DNA of 52,255 nucleotides from Sinomicrobium pectinilyticum (lineage in GTDB: Bacteria; Bacteroidota; Bacteroidia; Flavobacteriales; Flavobacteriaceae), in NCBI RefSeq assembly GCF_003725735.1, contig NZ_RJTM01000156.1:1-52255 (forward strand), in the 5' to 3' direction. The translations under genes were made by a program, and so were the position numbers. Positions 1-9,504 of this stretch are shown here, one piece after another. Position 1 is the stretch's first letter, and each line of letters starts with the position of its first letter. The notes beneath the pieces are model-generated. The model was not told the origin of the DNA and did not search any database. It worked only from the letters and a program-made list of their open reading frames with translations.

Positions 1-59
1 TTTTTCTAATTTACGAATTAATTAACTGAATTACAAATGTTTATTTACTTCTGAAAGTG

Positions 60-90
60 CCCAAAAAAAGGAGTGCCTGAACACTCCTTC
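60..90 (-). terminator. Intrinsic terminator after tssD
   Basis: An 8-bp perfect stem (68-75 with 82-89) closes a 6-base loop. Read on the minus strand it is followed by seven T. It lies 28 bases past the tssD stop codon, so it most likely ends that transcript. Confidence 0.8.
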
Positions 91-117
91 TCTTTACGGT
101 ATGTTTTCTCTCCGGAA

Positions 118-504
118 TTATACCCACTCGTTGATATGTGCCCCTCCGCCGCAGGAGAGCTCTCTGCACGAAATGGTAAAAGTTTCCGTCAACGGGTTAT
201 AACCTACAGAATCAAAATTTTCCCTGTATTTTACCAGGTATCCTTCAACAAAGTTGACCTCTTTCAATTTGGCTTCCGTATCGCGTTTGATATACGTTAT
301 CGTACCGTTCTTACGCTCAAAATTATTGGTCATCCACTCAAAGAAAAAAGATTCTCCGGTAGACTCCACAGTAAGATTGATCCTTCCTCCCCGGGTCACC
401 GATGAAGGGCGACCTGTCGCATCCACTTCCTGGGCCAGGTCATAATTGACGCTTAAGATATTTACCTTCTTGCCGCCAACGCTTAAAATAGCTTTAAATG
501 ACAT
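118..504 (-). CDS. tssD: Type VI secretion tube protein TssD (Hcp-like)
   Basis: This 128-residue protein resembles the TssD/Hcp proteins of Bacteroidota. It begins MSFKAILSVGGKKVNIL, has a DATGRPSSVTRGGRINLTVE stretch near residues 29-48, and ends in a small Cys/Gly-rich segment (CGGGAHINEWV). Family members form hexameric rings that stack into the inner tube of a contractile secretion machine, or serve as secreted carriers. It has no signal peptide, as expected for a cytoplasmic tube subunit. No sheath, baseplate, membrane-complex or ClpV gene lies in the window, so it is an orphan copy here, with its own promoter and terminator. The family call is fairly firm; a role in secretion from this locus is inference. 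Confidence 0.8.
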   Translation of the reverse strand: MSFKAILSVGGKKVNILSVNYDLAQEVDATGRPSSVTRGGRINLTVESTGESFFFEWMTNNFERKNGTITYIKRDTEAKLKEVNFVEGYLVKYRENFDSVGYNPLTETFTISCRELSCGGGAHINEWV

Positions 505-551
505 AATACCTAAAATTTAAAAGATAAGGTTTAACAAATAAAACACCGAAT

Positions 552-559
552 CAAAAATA
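552..559 (-). promoter_or_regulatory. Promoter -7 box for tssD
   Basis: TATTTTTG on the minus strand matches the Bacteroidota -7 consensus TAnnTTTG. It sits 47 bases before the tssD ATG. No convincing -33 element is seen. Confidence 0.5.
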
Positions 560-671
560 AATATATAGATGCAAGATATTAAAGACGTCTTGATTATGCA
601 ATAGGCAATTAACAAAAAATGCTTCTGTGAAATTCCCTGTAAATAAATGGTATACACCAGCCCGTGAACGC

Positions 672-701
672 AAAAATCTCCTGATATGACCACATCAGGA
701 G
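672..701 (-). terminator. Intrinsic terminator after fabD
   Basis: An 8-bp stem (678-685 with 694-701) around an 8-base loop is followed by five T on the minus strand. It lies 17 bases past the fabD stop. Confidence 0.7.
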
Positions 702-718
702 TGCCGGATCTGCAGCCG

Positions 719-1594
719 TCAGGCCGATGTCACTTCCGCGTTCCTGTCTATTTTTTTCACCAGTCCCTGAAGTACTTTTCCGGGGCCGACTTCTGTAAAC
801 AGTGTAGCGCCTCCGGCTATCATGTTCTGTATACTCTGCGTCCATTTTACCGGAGCGGTAAGCTGAACCATAAGGTTCTTTTTTATCTCCTCCGCATCCG
901 TTACTGCCGTGGTCGTTACATTCTGGTAAATGGGACAGGCCGGTTTATGGAATTTTGTCTGTGCTATGGCGGCGGCCAGTTCTTCCCGGGCAGGTTCCAT
1001 CAAAGGGGAATGGAAAGCCCCTCCGACCGGCAATACCAGAGCCCTTCTGGCCCCTGCTTCTTTGAGGGCCTCACAGGCTTTATTCACCGCCTCCACTTCT
1101 CCGGAGATTACCAGTTGCCCGGGACAATTATAATTTGCGGCGACAACTATCCCCTCAGTCTCTTCACATATCTTTTCTACAACGGCATCTTCCAGTCCGA
1201 GGACGGCAGCCATAGTACTTGGCTGTAATTCACAGGCTTTTTGCATGGCCATAGCCCTTTGGGATACGAGTTTCAAACCATCCTCAAAATTCAGGGTGCC
1301 GTTTGCTACCAGTGCGGATAATTCGCCCAGGGAATGCCCTGCTACCATATCGGGTTTAAAAGATTCTCCCAGTGTTTTACTCAGGATAACCGAATGCAGG
1401 AAAACTGCGGGTTGGGTAACTTTGGTTTGTTTCAGGTCTTCATCCGATCCCTTAAACATCACATCGGTAATGGAAAACCCCAGAATTTGATTGGCCTGTT
1501 CAAAAAGTTCCCTGGCTGTTTCCGATTTCTCATAAAGGTCGGCTCCCATTCCTGAAAATTGTGCCCCCTGACCGGGGAATATGTATGCATTCAT
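719..1594 (-). CDS. fabD: Malonyl-CoA:ACP transacylase FabD
   Basis: FabD transfers malonyl groups from CoA to acyl carrier protein, supplying the extender unit for cytoplasmic type II fatty acid synthesis. The 291-residue product starts MNAYIFPGQGAQ, with the N-terminal GQG motif of the family. It has the nucleophile motif GHSLGE (Ser88), a Q-rich TQPA segment near 60 and the partner His195 in GAFHSP. The length is normal. The frame is open 19 codons further upstream, but the ATG at 1594 gives the conserved start and lies 23 bases after a good promoter box. The gene stands apart from other fab genes and is probably monocistronic, with its own terminator. Confidence 0.96.
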   Translation of the reverse strand: MNAYIFPGQGAQFSGMGADLYEKSETARELFEQANQILGFSITDVMFKGSDEDLKQTKVTQPAVFLHSVILSKTLGESFKPDMVAGHSLGELSALVANGTLNFEDGLKLVSQRAMAMQKACELQPSTMAAVLGLEDAVVEKICEETEGIVVAANYNCPGQLVISGEVEAVNKACEALKEAGARRALVLPVGGAFHSPLMEPAREELAAAIAQTKFHKPACPIYQNVTTTAVTDAEEIKKNLMVQLTAPVKWTQSIQNMIAGGATLFTEVGPGKVLQGLVKKIDRNAEVTSA

Positions 1595-1617
1595 AAAAAA
1601 ATCATATTTGTTTGAGG

Positions 1618-1625
1618 CAAAAATA
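1618..1625 (-). promoter_or_regulatory. Promoter -7 box for fabD
   Basis: TATTTTTG on the minus strand lies 23 bases before the fabD ATG. This supports the shorter start, because the longer reading frame would begin upstream of the promoter. Confidence 0.6.
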
Positions 1626-1717
1626 GTAAAATGTTTATTGGCATCTCCCACACATAACGGATATTGTAAAAACGATGCGGAAGCTCATGCATGAACAAAC
1701 GCGGTTCGCTCCCGTAT

Positions 1718-2245
1718 TCAGGGCTTCTGCTCTCCTTCCTTAAACCAGCCGGAATACTTTACATAATTATTGGCAATACGATCTATTTCCCCCGAAATGA
1801 GTTCTTCGCTGATATCTTTTACTTTCCTTGCAGGGACCCCCGCATAGATACTACCAGCCTCTACCCGCGTATTTTGTGTAACCACCGCCCCGGCGGCTAT
1901 AATACTGTTGCTTTCCACAACACAGTCGTCCATAACAATGCTTCCCATACCTATGAGTACGTTATCGTGTACCGTACATCCATGTACAATGGCATTATGC
2001 CCTATGGAGACATTGTTACCTATATTGGTAGGCGATTTCTGGTAGGTGGCATGGATTACCGCCCCGTCCTGCACATTCACCTTGTTCCCCATTTTTATGT
2101 AGTGCACGTCGCCACGTATAACCGCGTTAAACCACACACTGCATTGATCGCCCATCTGAACATCTCCCGCGATCACCGCATTGTCTGCAATAAAACAGTC
2201 CTTGCCCATACGGGGCTCTTTTCCGTTAACTTTTTTCAGGATCAT
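1718..2245 (-). CDS. Gamma carbonic anhydrase family protein (hexapeptide repeat)
   Basis: The 175-residue protein is a left-handed beta-helix protein of the gamma-carbonic anhydrase / YrdA / PaaY group. Hexapeptide repeats run from about residue 15 to 140. The three metal-binding histidines expected for the family are visible as His65 (VIHAT), His83 and His88 (GHNAIVHG). A C-terminal helix (about 145-168) is also usual. Such proteins bind Zn or Fe as trimers; some hydrate CO2, but for many the substrate is unknown. There is no signal peptide. The gene lies upstream of fabD on the same strand but has its own promoter, and a promoter for fabD separates them. Confidence 0.88.
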   Translation of the reverse strand: MILKKVNGKEPRMGKDCFIADNAVIAGDVQMGDQCSVWFNAVIRGDVHYIKMGNKVNVQDGAVIHATYQKSPTNIGNNVSIGHNAIVHGCTVHDNVLIGMGSIVMDDCVVESNSIIAAGAVVTQNTRVEAGSIYAGVPARKVKDISEELISGEIDRIANNYVKYSGWFKEGEQKP

Positions 2246-2266
2246 TTTTCATCGTTTTTAAAAAAC

Positions 2267-2274
2267 CAAAAATA
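2267..2274 (-). promoter_or_regulatory. Promoter -7 box for the gamma-CA gene
   Basis: TATTTTTG on the minus strand lies 21 bases before the ATG at 2245, matching TAnnTTTG. Confidence 0.55.
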
Positions 2275-2560
2275 CGAAATAAAGTCGGGAGAATCCGGGA
2301 GTACCGGAACGCCGGGCCGGGAGGTACAAATACCTCATCCGGTGAGGCGGGCAAGCGCACCTTAAATTTTAAAACAGTTTAGTAAAAAACCGCCCGCAGG
2401 CTTCAATCCGATCCTCAAAAGAGCGCCCCTGCAATTCCGAAACTCCGAACTCATCAACTTCGAAGCTCTCTTAACCCGTATTGAGTATTAACACTTTACA
2501 TATGATTTGCCTGTTCTGCCGACCAGATCACTTTAACATACATTTCTCATATCTTATGCG
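2275..2560. other. Intergenic region between divergent genes
   Basis: No gene is seen here. The region separates the leftward gamma-CA gene from the rightward nfu gene. It holds a short hairpin (GAGGTA at 2321-2326 pairing with TACCTC at 2331-2336) inside a G+C-rich patch (about 2285-2360) unlike the flanking A+T-rich sequence, perhaps a decayed repeat. Confidence 0.4.
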
Positions 2561-2568
2561 TAACTTTG
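2561..2568 (+). promoter_or_regulatory. Promoter -7 box for nfu
   Basis: TAACTTTG lies 18 bases before the ATG at 2587. The open frame extends to a TTG at 2566, but that overlaps the promoter box, so ATG 2587 is the better start. Confidence 0.6.
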
Positions 2569-2586
2569 CATAAAAATTTGACCCTC

Positions 2587-3492
2587 ATGGAAAAGATCAC
2601 TATAACAATAAAGCCCACCAATAACCCGGCTATTATAAAATTCGAAGCCGGAAAGTTCCTCACAGAGCATAAAAGCTATGAATATAAAAATATTGATGAG
2701 GCCAAAAACTCTCCTCTCGCACAACAATTGTTCTATCTTCCTTTTGTAAAAACCGTTTTTATCTCAGGCAATTTCGTAGCTGTAGAAAGATATGATATCG
2801 TAGAATGGCCAGAAGTTGAAAATGAGGTCTCGGAACAGATAGAACGTTACCTGAACAGCGGGCAACCTGTAATTAAAACAGACGAAGGAGGTAAAAGACT
2901 TCCTTTCACCATTTACGCAGAAAGCACTCCGAACCCGTCCGTTATGAAGTTTGTTGCCAATAAAAGACTGGTGATCTCCACTTTTGAGTTTAAAAATATA
3001 GACGAGGCAAAAGACGCCCCCCTGGCACAGGCACTGTTCCATTTTCCTTTTGTAAAAGAGGTATTTATGGATGAAAATTATATTTCAATTACCAAATACG
3101 ATATTGCGGAATGGAACGATATTACCTTGGAGCTCCGGGAGTACATCCGCACTTATCTGGAGGAAGGCAAACCAACGGTATCGGAAGGCATAAAGGAACA
3201 AAAGACAAACAAAAACACCTTTACCGATACTCAATATGCGGAAAGCCTGAACGAAACGTCCAAACAGATAATCGATATTATCGAAGAATACGTCAAACCG
3301 GCAGTGGCCAGCGACGGAGGCAATATCCTTTTCGAATCTTACGACGAAGACAATAAAATCGTCAAACTTATATTACAGGGAGCATGCAGCGGATGTCCTT
3401 CTTCCACATTCACCCTGAAAAATGGTATAGAAACGATGCTGAAGGAAATGATGCATGGTAAAGTCAACGAAGTAGTTGCTATCAACGGTTAG
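2587..3492 (+). CDS. Nfu-type iron-sulfur scaffold with two N-domains
   Basis: The 301-residue protein has two tandem Nfu_N-like domains (about 2-95 and 107-198), clearly copies of each other: both contain KNIDEAK, then APLAQ or SPLAQ, and FPFVK or LPFVK. A C-terminal NifU-like domain follows (about 222-300) with the CxxC pair Cys267 and Cys270 in GACSGCPSS. Nfu proteins carry Fe-S clusters and hand them to target enzymes in the cytosol. Most bacterial Nfu proteins have one N-domain; the doubled form is, to my knowledge, common in Bacteroidota. The gene appears monocistronic, with its own promoter and a strong terminator. Confidence 0.92.
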   Translation: MEKITITIKPTNNPAIIKFEAGKFLTEHKSYEYKNIDEAKNSPLAQQLFYLPFVKTVFISGNFVAVERYDIVEWPEVENEVSEQIERYLNSGQPVIKTDEGGKRLPFTIYAESTPNPSVMKFVANKRLVISTFEFKNIDEAKDAPLAQALFHFPFVKEVFMDENYISITKYDIAEWNDITLELREYIRTYLEEGKPTVSEGIKEQKTNKNTFTDTQYAESLNETSKQIIDIIEEYVKPAVASDGGNILFESYDEDNKIVKLILQGACSGCPSSTFTLKNGIETMLKEMMHGKVNEVVAING

Positions 3493-3524
3493 ATTAAACA
3501 GAGATTTCTCTTCTGCAATACAAA

Positions 3525-3580
3525 AAATCCCGGATTTCAGGTCTTCTTCAACAGAAGAATGAAATCCGGGATTTGTTTTT
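3525..3580. terminator. Bidirectional terminator between nfu and the phosphate permease
   Basis: A 15-bp perfect stem (3525-3539 with 3560-3574) flanks a 20-base loop. T tracts follow it on the plus strand (TTTGTTTTT), and A's precede it, giving T's on the minus strand. It serves the two convergent genes. Confidence 0.85.
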
Positions 3581-3598
3581 CATATCCGCAAGACCTGT

Positions 3599-5869
3599 TT
3601 ACAATACGGGAAATGCCTTTTCTTTTACTTCCTTGTATTCCTGGTAAAAATCCCTGAAAAGTTCCAGCAGGTTCATACTGGCCGTTATCAGATCTTTGGT
3701 TTCCAGCAGTAAACCGAAATAAAGCTTCGTATTCTTAGGACTGGTTTCCGTAGTACGTATACGATCTATCTGCTTTTGAATAAGATTGGACACCCGGTCG
3801 AACAACTCCTGCTTTTCTTCGAGTATATTATCTATATCCTCAAAAGACTCCTTATCAAACGTGTATTTGATCTTATCGAACAGTACCTGGAGATCGTTAT
3901 CTATGCTTTTCAGGTCCCTGATCTGGTTAAATTTGAGATTCTTATGATTATTGTTAACGTGGGAATAACTGTTTTTTACGATATACCCGATCGACTGTAC
4001 CATATCCTGCAGGTTGTCCAGCATCAGTATATAGAACTTACTGGCTTCGATGGACGATTCATCCAGGGATTTGATAAAGTAAAACAATTCGCCTTTGAGC
4101 TCATCTACCTCATCTTCCAGTTTTTTCAGGGTCTTTTTATTCTTTTTCAGCTTTTTCAACTCCTGTAACCCAAGATTGTCTACCACTTCGCTGTAAAGCT
4201 TATTGGTTTTTCCTATCACTTTGGATATATGGTGCGAACTGTCATTCACGATCTCATGAATGGTTATGATATCTTCAGTACGGAGTTTGCGTTTTTCTTC
4301 TTCTTCCCGGGCCCTTTTCGCATGTATCCTGGAGCTGCGGTATAGGAGTAGGGCAGCCACGATAAGCAATCCTACAAAGGCTACGATACCTCCTATACTC
4401 AATAAATAGGCAATTACGGCTGCCGCAATAAAGGCCACTATTGCCGTCAGGAACCATCCCCCGATAACATTAAATACCCCCGCCACACGATACACGGCAC
4501 TTTCCCTGTCCCAGGCACGATCGGCAAAAGAAGTACCCATAGCCACCATAAAAGTAACATAGGTCGTGGAAAGCGGCAATTTGAGGGACGTACCGATAGA
4601 TATCAGTATACTTGCCACCATCAGGTTTACGGAGGCTCTGACCATATCAAAGGCCGGGGCATCCTTTTTCTTGCGTTTTACTTCCGGCTGCTCAAACTGC
4701 TTATCTATCTTAATCTGAACGGATTTTGGAAGAAAATAATTAATCCCGATACCGGCATATACGGAGGTCCTGACGATAAAACGGGAAAGGGCATTGGGAG
4801 AAAATTTCTCCGCACCGTCCCCTTGCCTGGAAAGGTCTACTCCGGTAGCGATAACGTCCCGGGCTTTTTTGGAAGTCCATAGGGTAATTACCATAACTAT
4901 ACCCGCAAACAGCAGAAAGTAGAACGGCGCCACGATCTCCCCGCTTGCCAGTTCACCCATCAGGTAAGTATCGGCAGACATACCGGAATTGGCATAAAAA
5001 CCGTAAGACTGATATGCGGCGATCGGCACCCCGATAAAGTTTACCAGGTCGTTCCCCGCAAAAGCCATTGCCAGGGCAAAGGTACCGATAATGATGATCA
5101 TCCGGAGTATATTTACCTTCAGCACACTCATCAGTATCTGCGAAAGTGTCGTCCAGAAAACCAGGCTGACGCCTATTATAATCAACTGGTGTTCCTTTAT
5201 CCAGGCGGATACTTCTGCCGGAATAAAGGAAACTCCTTTCAGACCTTTGACCAGCATAAAAAATGTAATGGCCGTAATAGCCAATCCGCCGAAAATAGCA
5301 CCTATATATTTTACCTTTTTTTCAAACTGAAACGTAAAAACCAATCGGGAGATATATTGTATCAGCGCTCCGACGGTAAAAGACAAAGCCACAGACAGCA
5401 GGATACTCACCACAATCTGTGTAGCCTTGGTCGTATTGATATACGCTCCCAATGTAGACATGTCGTCATTCTGCATGACAATTTTGTAGATAGCCAGGCA
5501 GACGGCAGCACCGAGAAGTTCAAATACGATCGATACCGTAGTAGAGGTAGGCAGGCCGATGGAATTGAATACATCCAGTAAAAGAATGTCCGCTATCATC
5601 ACCGCCATGAAAATAATCATAACTTCATTAAACGTAAACATCCCGGGAATAAAGATACCACTACGGGCAATTTCCATCATACCGCTCGAGAACAACGCTC
5701 CGCAAGCGATCCCCGCACTGGCAACAATCATGATGGTCCGAAGCGAAACCGCTTTGGAGCCTATGGCCGAATTTAAAAAATTAACTGCATCATTACTGAC
5801 CCCGACAACCAAATCTGTTATTGCCAACAGCGCAAGGGCTATCAGCATTACCATATACACCTGTTCCAT
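3599..5869 (-). CDS. PiT-family inorganic phosphate transporter with PhoU-like tail
   Basis: This 756-residue inner-membrane protein imports phosphate, probably coupled to a cation gradient. Both halves of the PHO4 signature are present: GVSNDAVNFLNSAIGSK at 23-39 and FAGNDLVNF at 270-278. About 10-12 membrane segments fill residues 1-515. After a basic stretch (SSRIHAKRAREEEEKRKL) comes a soluble, helical, coiled-coil-like domain (about 525-756) resembling PhoU/DUF47 proteins, which elsewhere are separate regulators of phosphate uptake. Here regulator and transporter seem fused. The gene is alone on its strand, convergent with nfu. Confidence 0.92.
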   Translation of the reverse strand: MEQVYMVMLIALALLAITDLVVGVSNDAVNFLNSAIGSKAVSLRTIMIVASAGIACGALFSSGMMEIARSGIFIPGMFTFNEVMIIFMAVMIADILLLDVFNSIGLPTSTTVSIVFELLGAAVCLAIYKIVMQNDDMSTLGAYINTTKATQIVVSILLSVALSFTVGALIQYISRLVFTFQFEKKVKYIGAIFGGLAITAITFFMLVKGLKGVSFIPAEVSAWIKEHQLIIIGVSLVFWTTLSQILMSVLKVNILRMIIIIGTFALAMAFAGNDLVNFIGVPIAAYQSYGFYANSGMSADTYLMGELASGEIVAPFYFLLFAGIVMVITLWTSKKARDVIATGVDLSRQGDGAEKFSPNALSRFIVRTSVYAGIGINYFLPKSVQIKIDKQFEQPEVKRKKKDAPAFDMVRASVNLMVASILISIGTSLKLPLSTTYVTFMVAMGTSFADRAWDRESAVYRVAGVFNVIGGWFLTAIVAFIAAAVIAYLLSIGGIVAFVGLLIVAALLLYRSSRIHAKRAREEEEKRKLRTEDIITIHEIVNDSSHHISKVIGKTNKLYSEVVDNLGLQELKKLKKNKKTLKKLEDEVDELKGELFYFIKSLDESSIEASKFYILMLDNLQDMVQSIGYIVKNSYSHVNNNHKNLKFNQIRDLKSIDNDLQVLFDKIKYTFDKESFEDIDNILEEKQELFDRVSNLIQKQIDRIRTTETSPKNTKLYFGLLLETKDLITASMNLLELFRDFYQEYKEVKEKAFPVL

Positions 5870-6053
5870 ACGTATTCTTTACAACCGCAAAAGTCTGCCA
5901 ACTTAATTAAAATAAGGTTAATTTAATGTTACCAAAACATTATGCGGATGTTTATAACGGTTTCTTAATCTACAATTTAAGTAAATTTATTTTAATAATG
6001 TAATACAATTCCGTATATTTATGATTATTAAGTATTTATAAAAAAACAAAATT

Positions 6054-6254
6054 ATGGCAGTTTTAAAGGTAATCGAATTGCTGGCAAACTCTCCGGAAAG
6101 CTGGGAAGATGCCACACAAAAAGCAGTAAAACAAGCATCCAAGACCCTGAAAAACATAAAGTCTGTTTATGTACAGGATCAGAGTGCCATGGTGAGTGGC
6201 GACAAGATCACGGACTATCGGGTCAATGTAAAAATCACTTTCGAGGTGGAATAA
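6054..6254 (+). CDS. Dodecin family flavin-binding protein
   Basis: This 66-residue protein is full length for dodecin, a small protein that forms hollow dodecamers storing or buffering riboflavin, FMN or related compounds. The conserved N-terminus (AVLKVIELLANSPESWEDA), KQASKTLKNIKSVYV core and the NVKITFEVE final strand match. The usual flavin-stacking Trp is at residue 17 (ESWEDA). It has its own terminator and no operon partner. Confidence 0.93.
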   Translation: MAVLKVIELLANSPESWEDATQKAVKQASKTLKNIKSVYVQDQSAMVSGDKITDYRVNVKITFEVE

Positions 6255-6328
6255 TCCCCTGTACACCGCCTTTCCCATTACCCTACGTACAAATGTCAGC
6301 TTAATCACAAGTGTTTGAGCCGTAACAG

Positions 6329-6358
6329 GCGTTTCAATATCTTTGAGACGCTTTTTTT
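6329..6358 (+). terminator. Intrinsic terminator after dodecin
   Basis: A 9-bp stem with one G-U pair (6329-6337 with 6343-6351), a 5-base loop and a run of seven T. Confidence 0.8.
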
Positions 6359-6544
6359 GTTATATTTTTGAATAGTCAACCACCCCGGAGCAAGCGCACA
6401 GGACATAAACGGAAAAACCGAAAAGTATTTCGGCGTAGGCAGGGCACTTAAATCTCATTCCGTGAGTAAAGTGTCATAACACGGGGAGAGTTCCGATTCC
6501 TGTATTTACAGATTATTTTTACCTCAGTTCAAAATAAAGAGAAA

Positions 6545-8587
6545 ATGCCATACGAACATACGAATGACCTTATCCGGGAGAGCAGCCCTTACCTATTGCA
6601 ACACGCACACAATCCCGTAGACTGGAAGCCGTGGAAACCGGAGACCCTTGAAAAGGCAGTCCGGGAAAACAGGTTAATGGTTGTCAGTATAGGTTATGCT
6701 GCGTGCCACTGGTGCCATGTCATGGAAAAGGAGAGTTTTGAAAACCTCCAAGTAGCGGAAGTGATGAACGATGGTTACATCAATATAAAAGTGGACAGGG
6801 AAGAAAGGCCGGATGTGGACCAGGTATATATGAATGCCGTACAACTGATGACCGGGCAGGGAGGGTGGCCTCTTAATGTGATAACACTTCCCGACGGCAG
6901 GCCGGTATGGGGCGGAACTTATTTTCCGAAGGACCGCTGGACTAATGCATTGCGGCAAATCGGAGAACTTTTTGAACAACAACCTGAAAAACTCCGGGAG
7001 TATGCAGATAAGATGGAAAAAGGTCTTCGGAGTCTGGAAGCGATAATTCCGCAGACAGACCGGACGCCTTTTTCTTTTCTGCAGGTCCGGAATGCCGTAA
7101 ACCGCTGGAAAAACAATTTTGACAAGGTCAATGGCGGGCCTGACCGTGCCCCGAAGTTTATGATGCCCGTAAATTTGTCCTTTCTGCAGCACTATATTTT
7201 TGAAAATCCGGATAAAGAAATAGAAGACCACCTCGATCTCACCCTGACCAAAATGGCCTATGGCGGGGTTTATGACCATATAGGCGGTGGTTTTTCCCGC
7301 TATTCCGTTGATGCCAAATGGCACATTCCGCATTTCGAAAAAATGCTGTACGATAACGGGCAGCTCGTAAGTGTCTATGCCAACGCCTATGCCGTCACCG
7401 GAAAAGAACTCTACAAAAATGTTGTCTACGAAACTCTTGATTTTGTACGCCGGGAGCTGACCGGTGAAGAGGGAACATTCTATTCTTCTCTCGATGCGGA
7501 CAGTGCCAACGAAAACGGGGAAGTCGAAGAAGGTGCTTTTTATACCTGGACAAAACCGGAACTTCAAAAGCTTCTGCTTACGGATTTTCCATTGTTCAGA
7601 GACTACTACAACATTAACGATCATGGCTTGTGGGAAAAGGGGAATTATGTCCTCATCCGCAATAAGGGAAACCGTGAAATTGCCGAAAAACACGGACTTA
7701 CGGAAACGGAATTGTCTGAAAAGGTGGCTTTCTGGAAATCCCTGCTTTTGGAAACAAGAACCCGAAGGTCCCGGCCACAACTGGATGACAAGGTTCTTAC
7801 TTCCTGGAATGCCATAATGCTGAAGGGCTATACAGATGCCTATAAAATTTTCGGAGAACCCTCGTTTCTGGAAGCGGCACTCGCCAATGCCCGTTTTCTC
7901 ACCGGCAGCCAGTTACGTCCGGACGGCGGACTCTACCGGAATTATAAGAACGGAAAAAGCAGCATCAATGCGTATCTTGAAGATTATGCAATCCTGACCG
8001 ATGCCCTGCTGTCACTGCACGAAGCCACGCTCGATGAGCACTGGCTTATGACTGCCAAAAAGTTGACAGACTATGTGTTCAGCCACTTTTATGACGAACA
8101 AAGCAATATGTTTTTCTTCACATCAGACAAGGACCTTCCGCTTATCATGCGGAGCATCGAAACATCGGACAATGTTATCCCCGCTTCCAATTCTATTATG
8201 GCCACAAACCTTTTCGTGCTGTCGCGCCATTTTGACGAACGGCACTATGCCAAAACAGCAGAACAAATGCTCCGTAATATGACAACAAACGCAGAGGAGC
8301 ATCCTTCTTTTCATGCCAACTGGCTAAAACTGATGCTGTACCATAGCTCAAACTTCTATGAAGTGGCCGTAGCCGGAGAAAATGCCATAAAAAAGGTGAG
8401 GGAACTGAATCGTAACTACTCCCCTAACAAACTGGTTACGGGAGCTACAGGAGATTCCGAACTACCATTGTTGCAAAACAGATTTGTAGAAGACAAAACT
8501 CTTATTTATGTTTGTGTAAATTTTTCCTGTAAACTTCCAGTAGGCAAGGTTAGTGATGTCTTACCCCAATTGCGAAATAACCCTTAA
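6545..8587 (+). CDS. YyaL/SSP411-like thioredoxin-domain protein (DUF255)
   Basis: The 680-residue protein belongs to the DUF255 / YyaL / spermatogenesis-associated protein 20 family. The N-terminal thioredoxin-like domain (about 1-170) has the hallmark CHWCHVME with Cys54 and Cys57, and the segment GQGGWPLNV. The rest is an alpha/alpha-barrel region like that of N-acylglucosamine epimerases and glycosidases (about 190-670), with [17 protein letters not shown] and [12 protein letters not shown] motifs. No signal peptide is seen, so it is probably cytoplasmic. The function of this widespread family is not settled; redox or sugar-related roles are suggested by fold only. It precedes mscS by 89 bases and could be cotranscribed with it. 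Confidence 0.9.
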   Translation: MPYEHTNDLIRESSPYLLQHAHNPVDWKPWKPETLEKAVRENRLMVVSIGYAACHWCHVMEKESFENLQVAEVMNDGYINIKVDREERPDVDQVYMNAVQLMTGQGGWPLNVITLPDGRPVWGGTYFPKDRWTNALRQIGELFEQQPEKLREYADKMEKGLRSLEAIIPQTDRTPFSFLQVRNAVNRWKNNFDKVNGGPDRAPKFMMPVNLSFLQHYIFENPDKEIEDHLDLTLTKMAYGGVYDHIGGGFSRYSVDAKWHIPHFEKMLYDNGQLVSVYANAYAVTGKELYKNVVYETLDFVRRELTGEEGTFYSSLDADSANENGEVEEGAFYTWTKPELQKLLLTDFPLFRDYYNINDHGLWEKGNYVLIRNKGNREIAEKHGLTETELSEKVAFWKSLLLETRTRRSRPQLDDKVLTSWNAIMLKGYTDAYKIFGEPSFLEAALANARFLTGSQLRPDGGLYRNYKNGKSSINAYLEDYAILTDALLSLHEATLDEHWLMTAKKLTDYVFSHFYDEQSNMFFFTSDKDLPLIMRSIETSDNVIPASNSIMATNLFVLSRHFDERHYAKTAEQMLRNMTTNAEEHPSFHANWLKLMLYHSSNFYEVAVAGENAIKKVRELNRNYSPNKLVTGATGDSELPLLQNRFVEDKTLIYVCVNFSCKLPVGKVSDVLPQLRNNP

Positions 8588-8676
8588 AGCCCGGGAAATA
8601 AAACAGTGTTTTTCTAAGAGAATACAAAGCCCCAACATAATAAAAACTGAAACAAAACCCTTAAATATATTATACT

Positions 8677-9501
8677 ATGGAAGAATACTTCGACGCAGCA
8701 CTCGCTATGATTATCGCCTATGCACCAAAAGTACTGGGAGCTATTGTAACATTGATTATCGGTTTCTGGCTGGCCGGAATACTTGCCAATTACGTTCGTA
8801 AGCAACTGGAAAAAAGAAACGCCGATCCGTCCTTGACACCTTTCCTCACCTCTATGGTTCTTATTCTTGTTAAAGTACTGGTGTTATTGAGTGCTGCAAG
8901 TATGTTTGGCCTTGAGGTCACTTCGTTCGTAGCCATTTTCGGAGCACTGGCTTTTGCCGTTGGTATGGCTTTACAAGGCAACCTGAGCCATATGGCCGCA
9001 GGCATCCTTATCCTTTTCTTCAAACCTTTCCGGGTAGGGGATTTTATCGTAACCCAGGGCTATTCCGGAACTGTAAAAGAAATACAGATTTTTACTACGG
9101 TACTTACCACCCTGGATAACAGGGTTATCATTATTCCGAATGGCGCCATTACCAGCGGGCCCCTTGAGAACCTTACAGCCAATGCGGTCCGAAAGGTCCC
9201 CATGACATTCGGTATCGGTTATCCGGACGACATAGACAAAGCCCGTGGAGTTATTAAAAGAGTGGCTGACGAATGTCCTTACATTGACCATCAAAAACCT
9301 GTAGACATCCTTATTTCGGAACTGGCGGACAACTCTGTGAATTTTGCCGTACGCCCGTGGTGTAAAACAGAAGATTACTGGAATGTTCATTTTTATATGC
9401 AGGAGAATATCAAAAAGGCTTTTGATAAAGAAGGTATCGGCATCCCTTACCCACAGAGGGATATTCACATATACAATCACAACGGGGAGGCAAAAGCCTA
9501 G
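8677..9501 (+). CDS. Small-conductance mechanosensitive channel (MscS family)
   Basis: The 274-residue protein has the minimal MscS architecture. Three membrane helices lie at about 12-36, 57-80 and 85-118. The third is the pore helix, with its Ala/Gly pattern (FGALAFAVGMALQGNLS) leading into FFKPFRVGDFI. A beta domain with VIIIPNGAI and an alpha/beta C-terminal domain ending IPYPQRDIHIY follow. Family members open under membrane tension to release solutes on osmotic downshock. Its stop codon is only 3 bases from the stop of convergent tsaB, leaving no room for a separate terminator. Confidence 0.95.
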   Translation: MEEYFDAALAMIIAYAPKVLGAIVTLIIGFWLAGILANYVRKQLEKRNADPSLTPFLTSMVLILVKVLVLLSAASMFGLEVTSFVAIFGALAFAVGMALQGNLSHMAAGILILFFKPFRVGDFIVTQGYSGTVKEIQIFTTVLTTLDNRVIIIPNGAITSGPLENLTANAVRKVPMTFGIGYPDDIDKARGVIKRVADECPYIDHQKPVDILISELADNSVNFAVRPWCKTEDYWNVHFYMQENIKKAFDKEGIGIPYPQRDIHIYNHNGEAKA

Positions 9502-9504
9502 GAC

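Noticed and set aside
609-845. 78-codon minus-strand frame overlapping the fabD 3' end
   Set aside because: It is out of frame with fabD, lacks protein-like composition and covers the fabD terminator.
6674-7780. 368-codon antisense frame inside the DUF255 gene
   Set aside because: It is long but lies wholly opposite a well-supported gene and encodes no recognisable domain.
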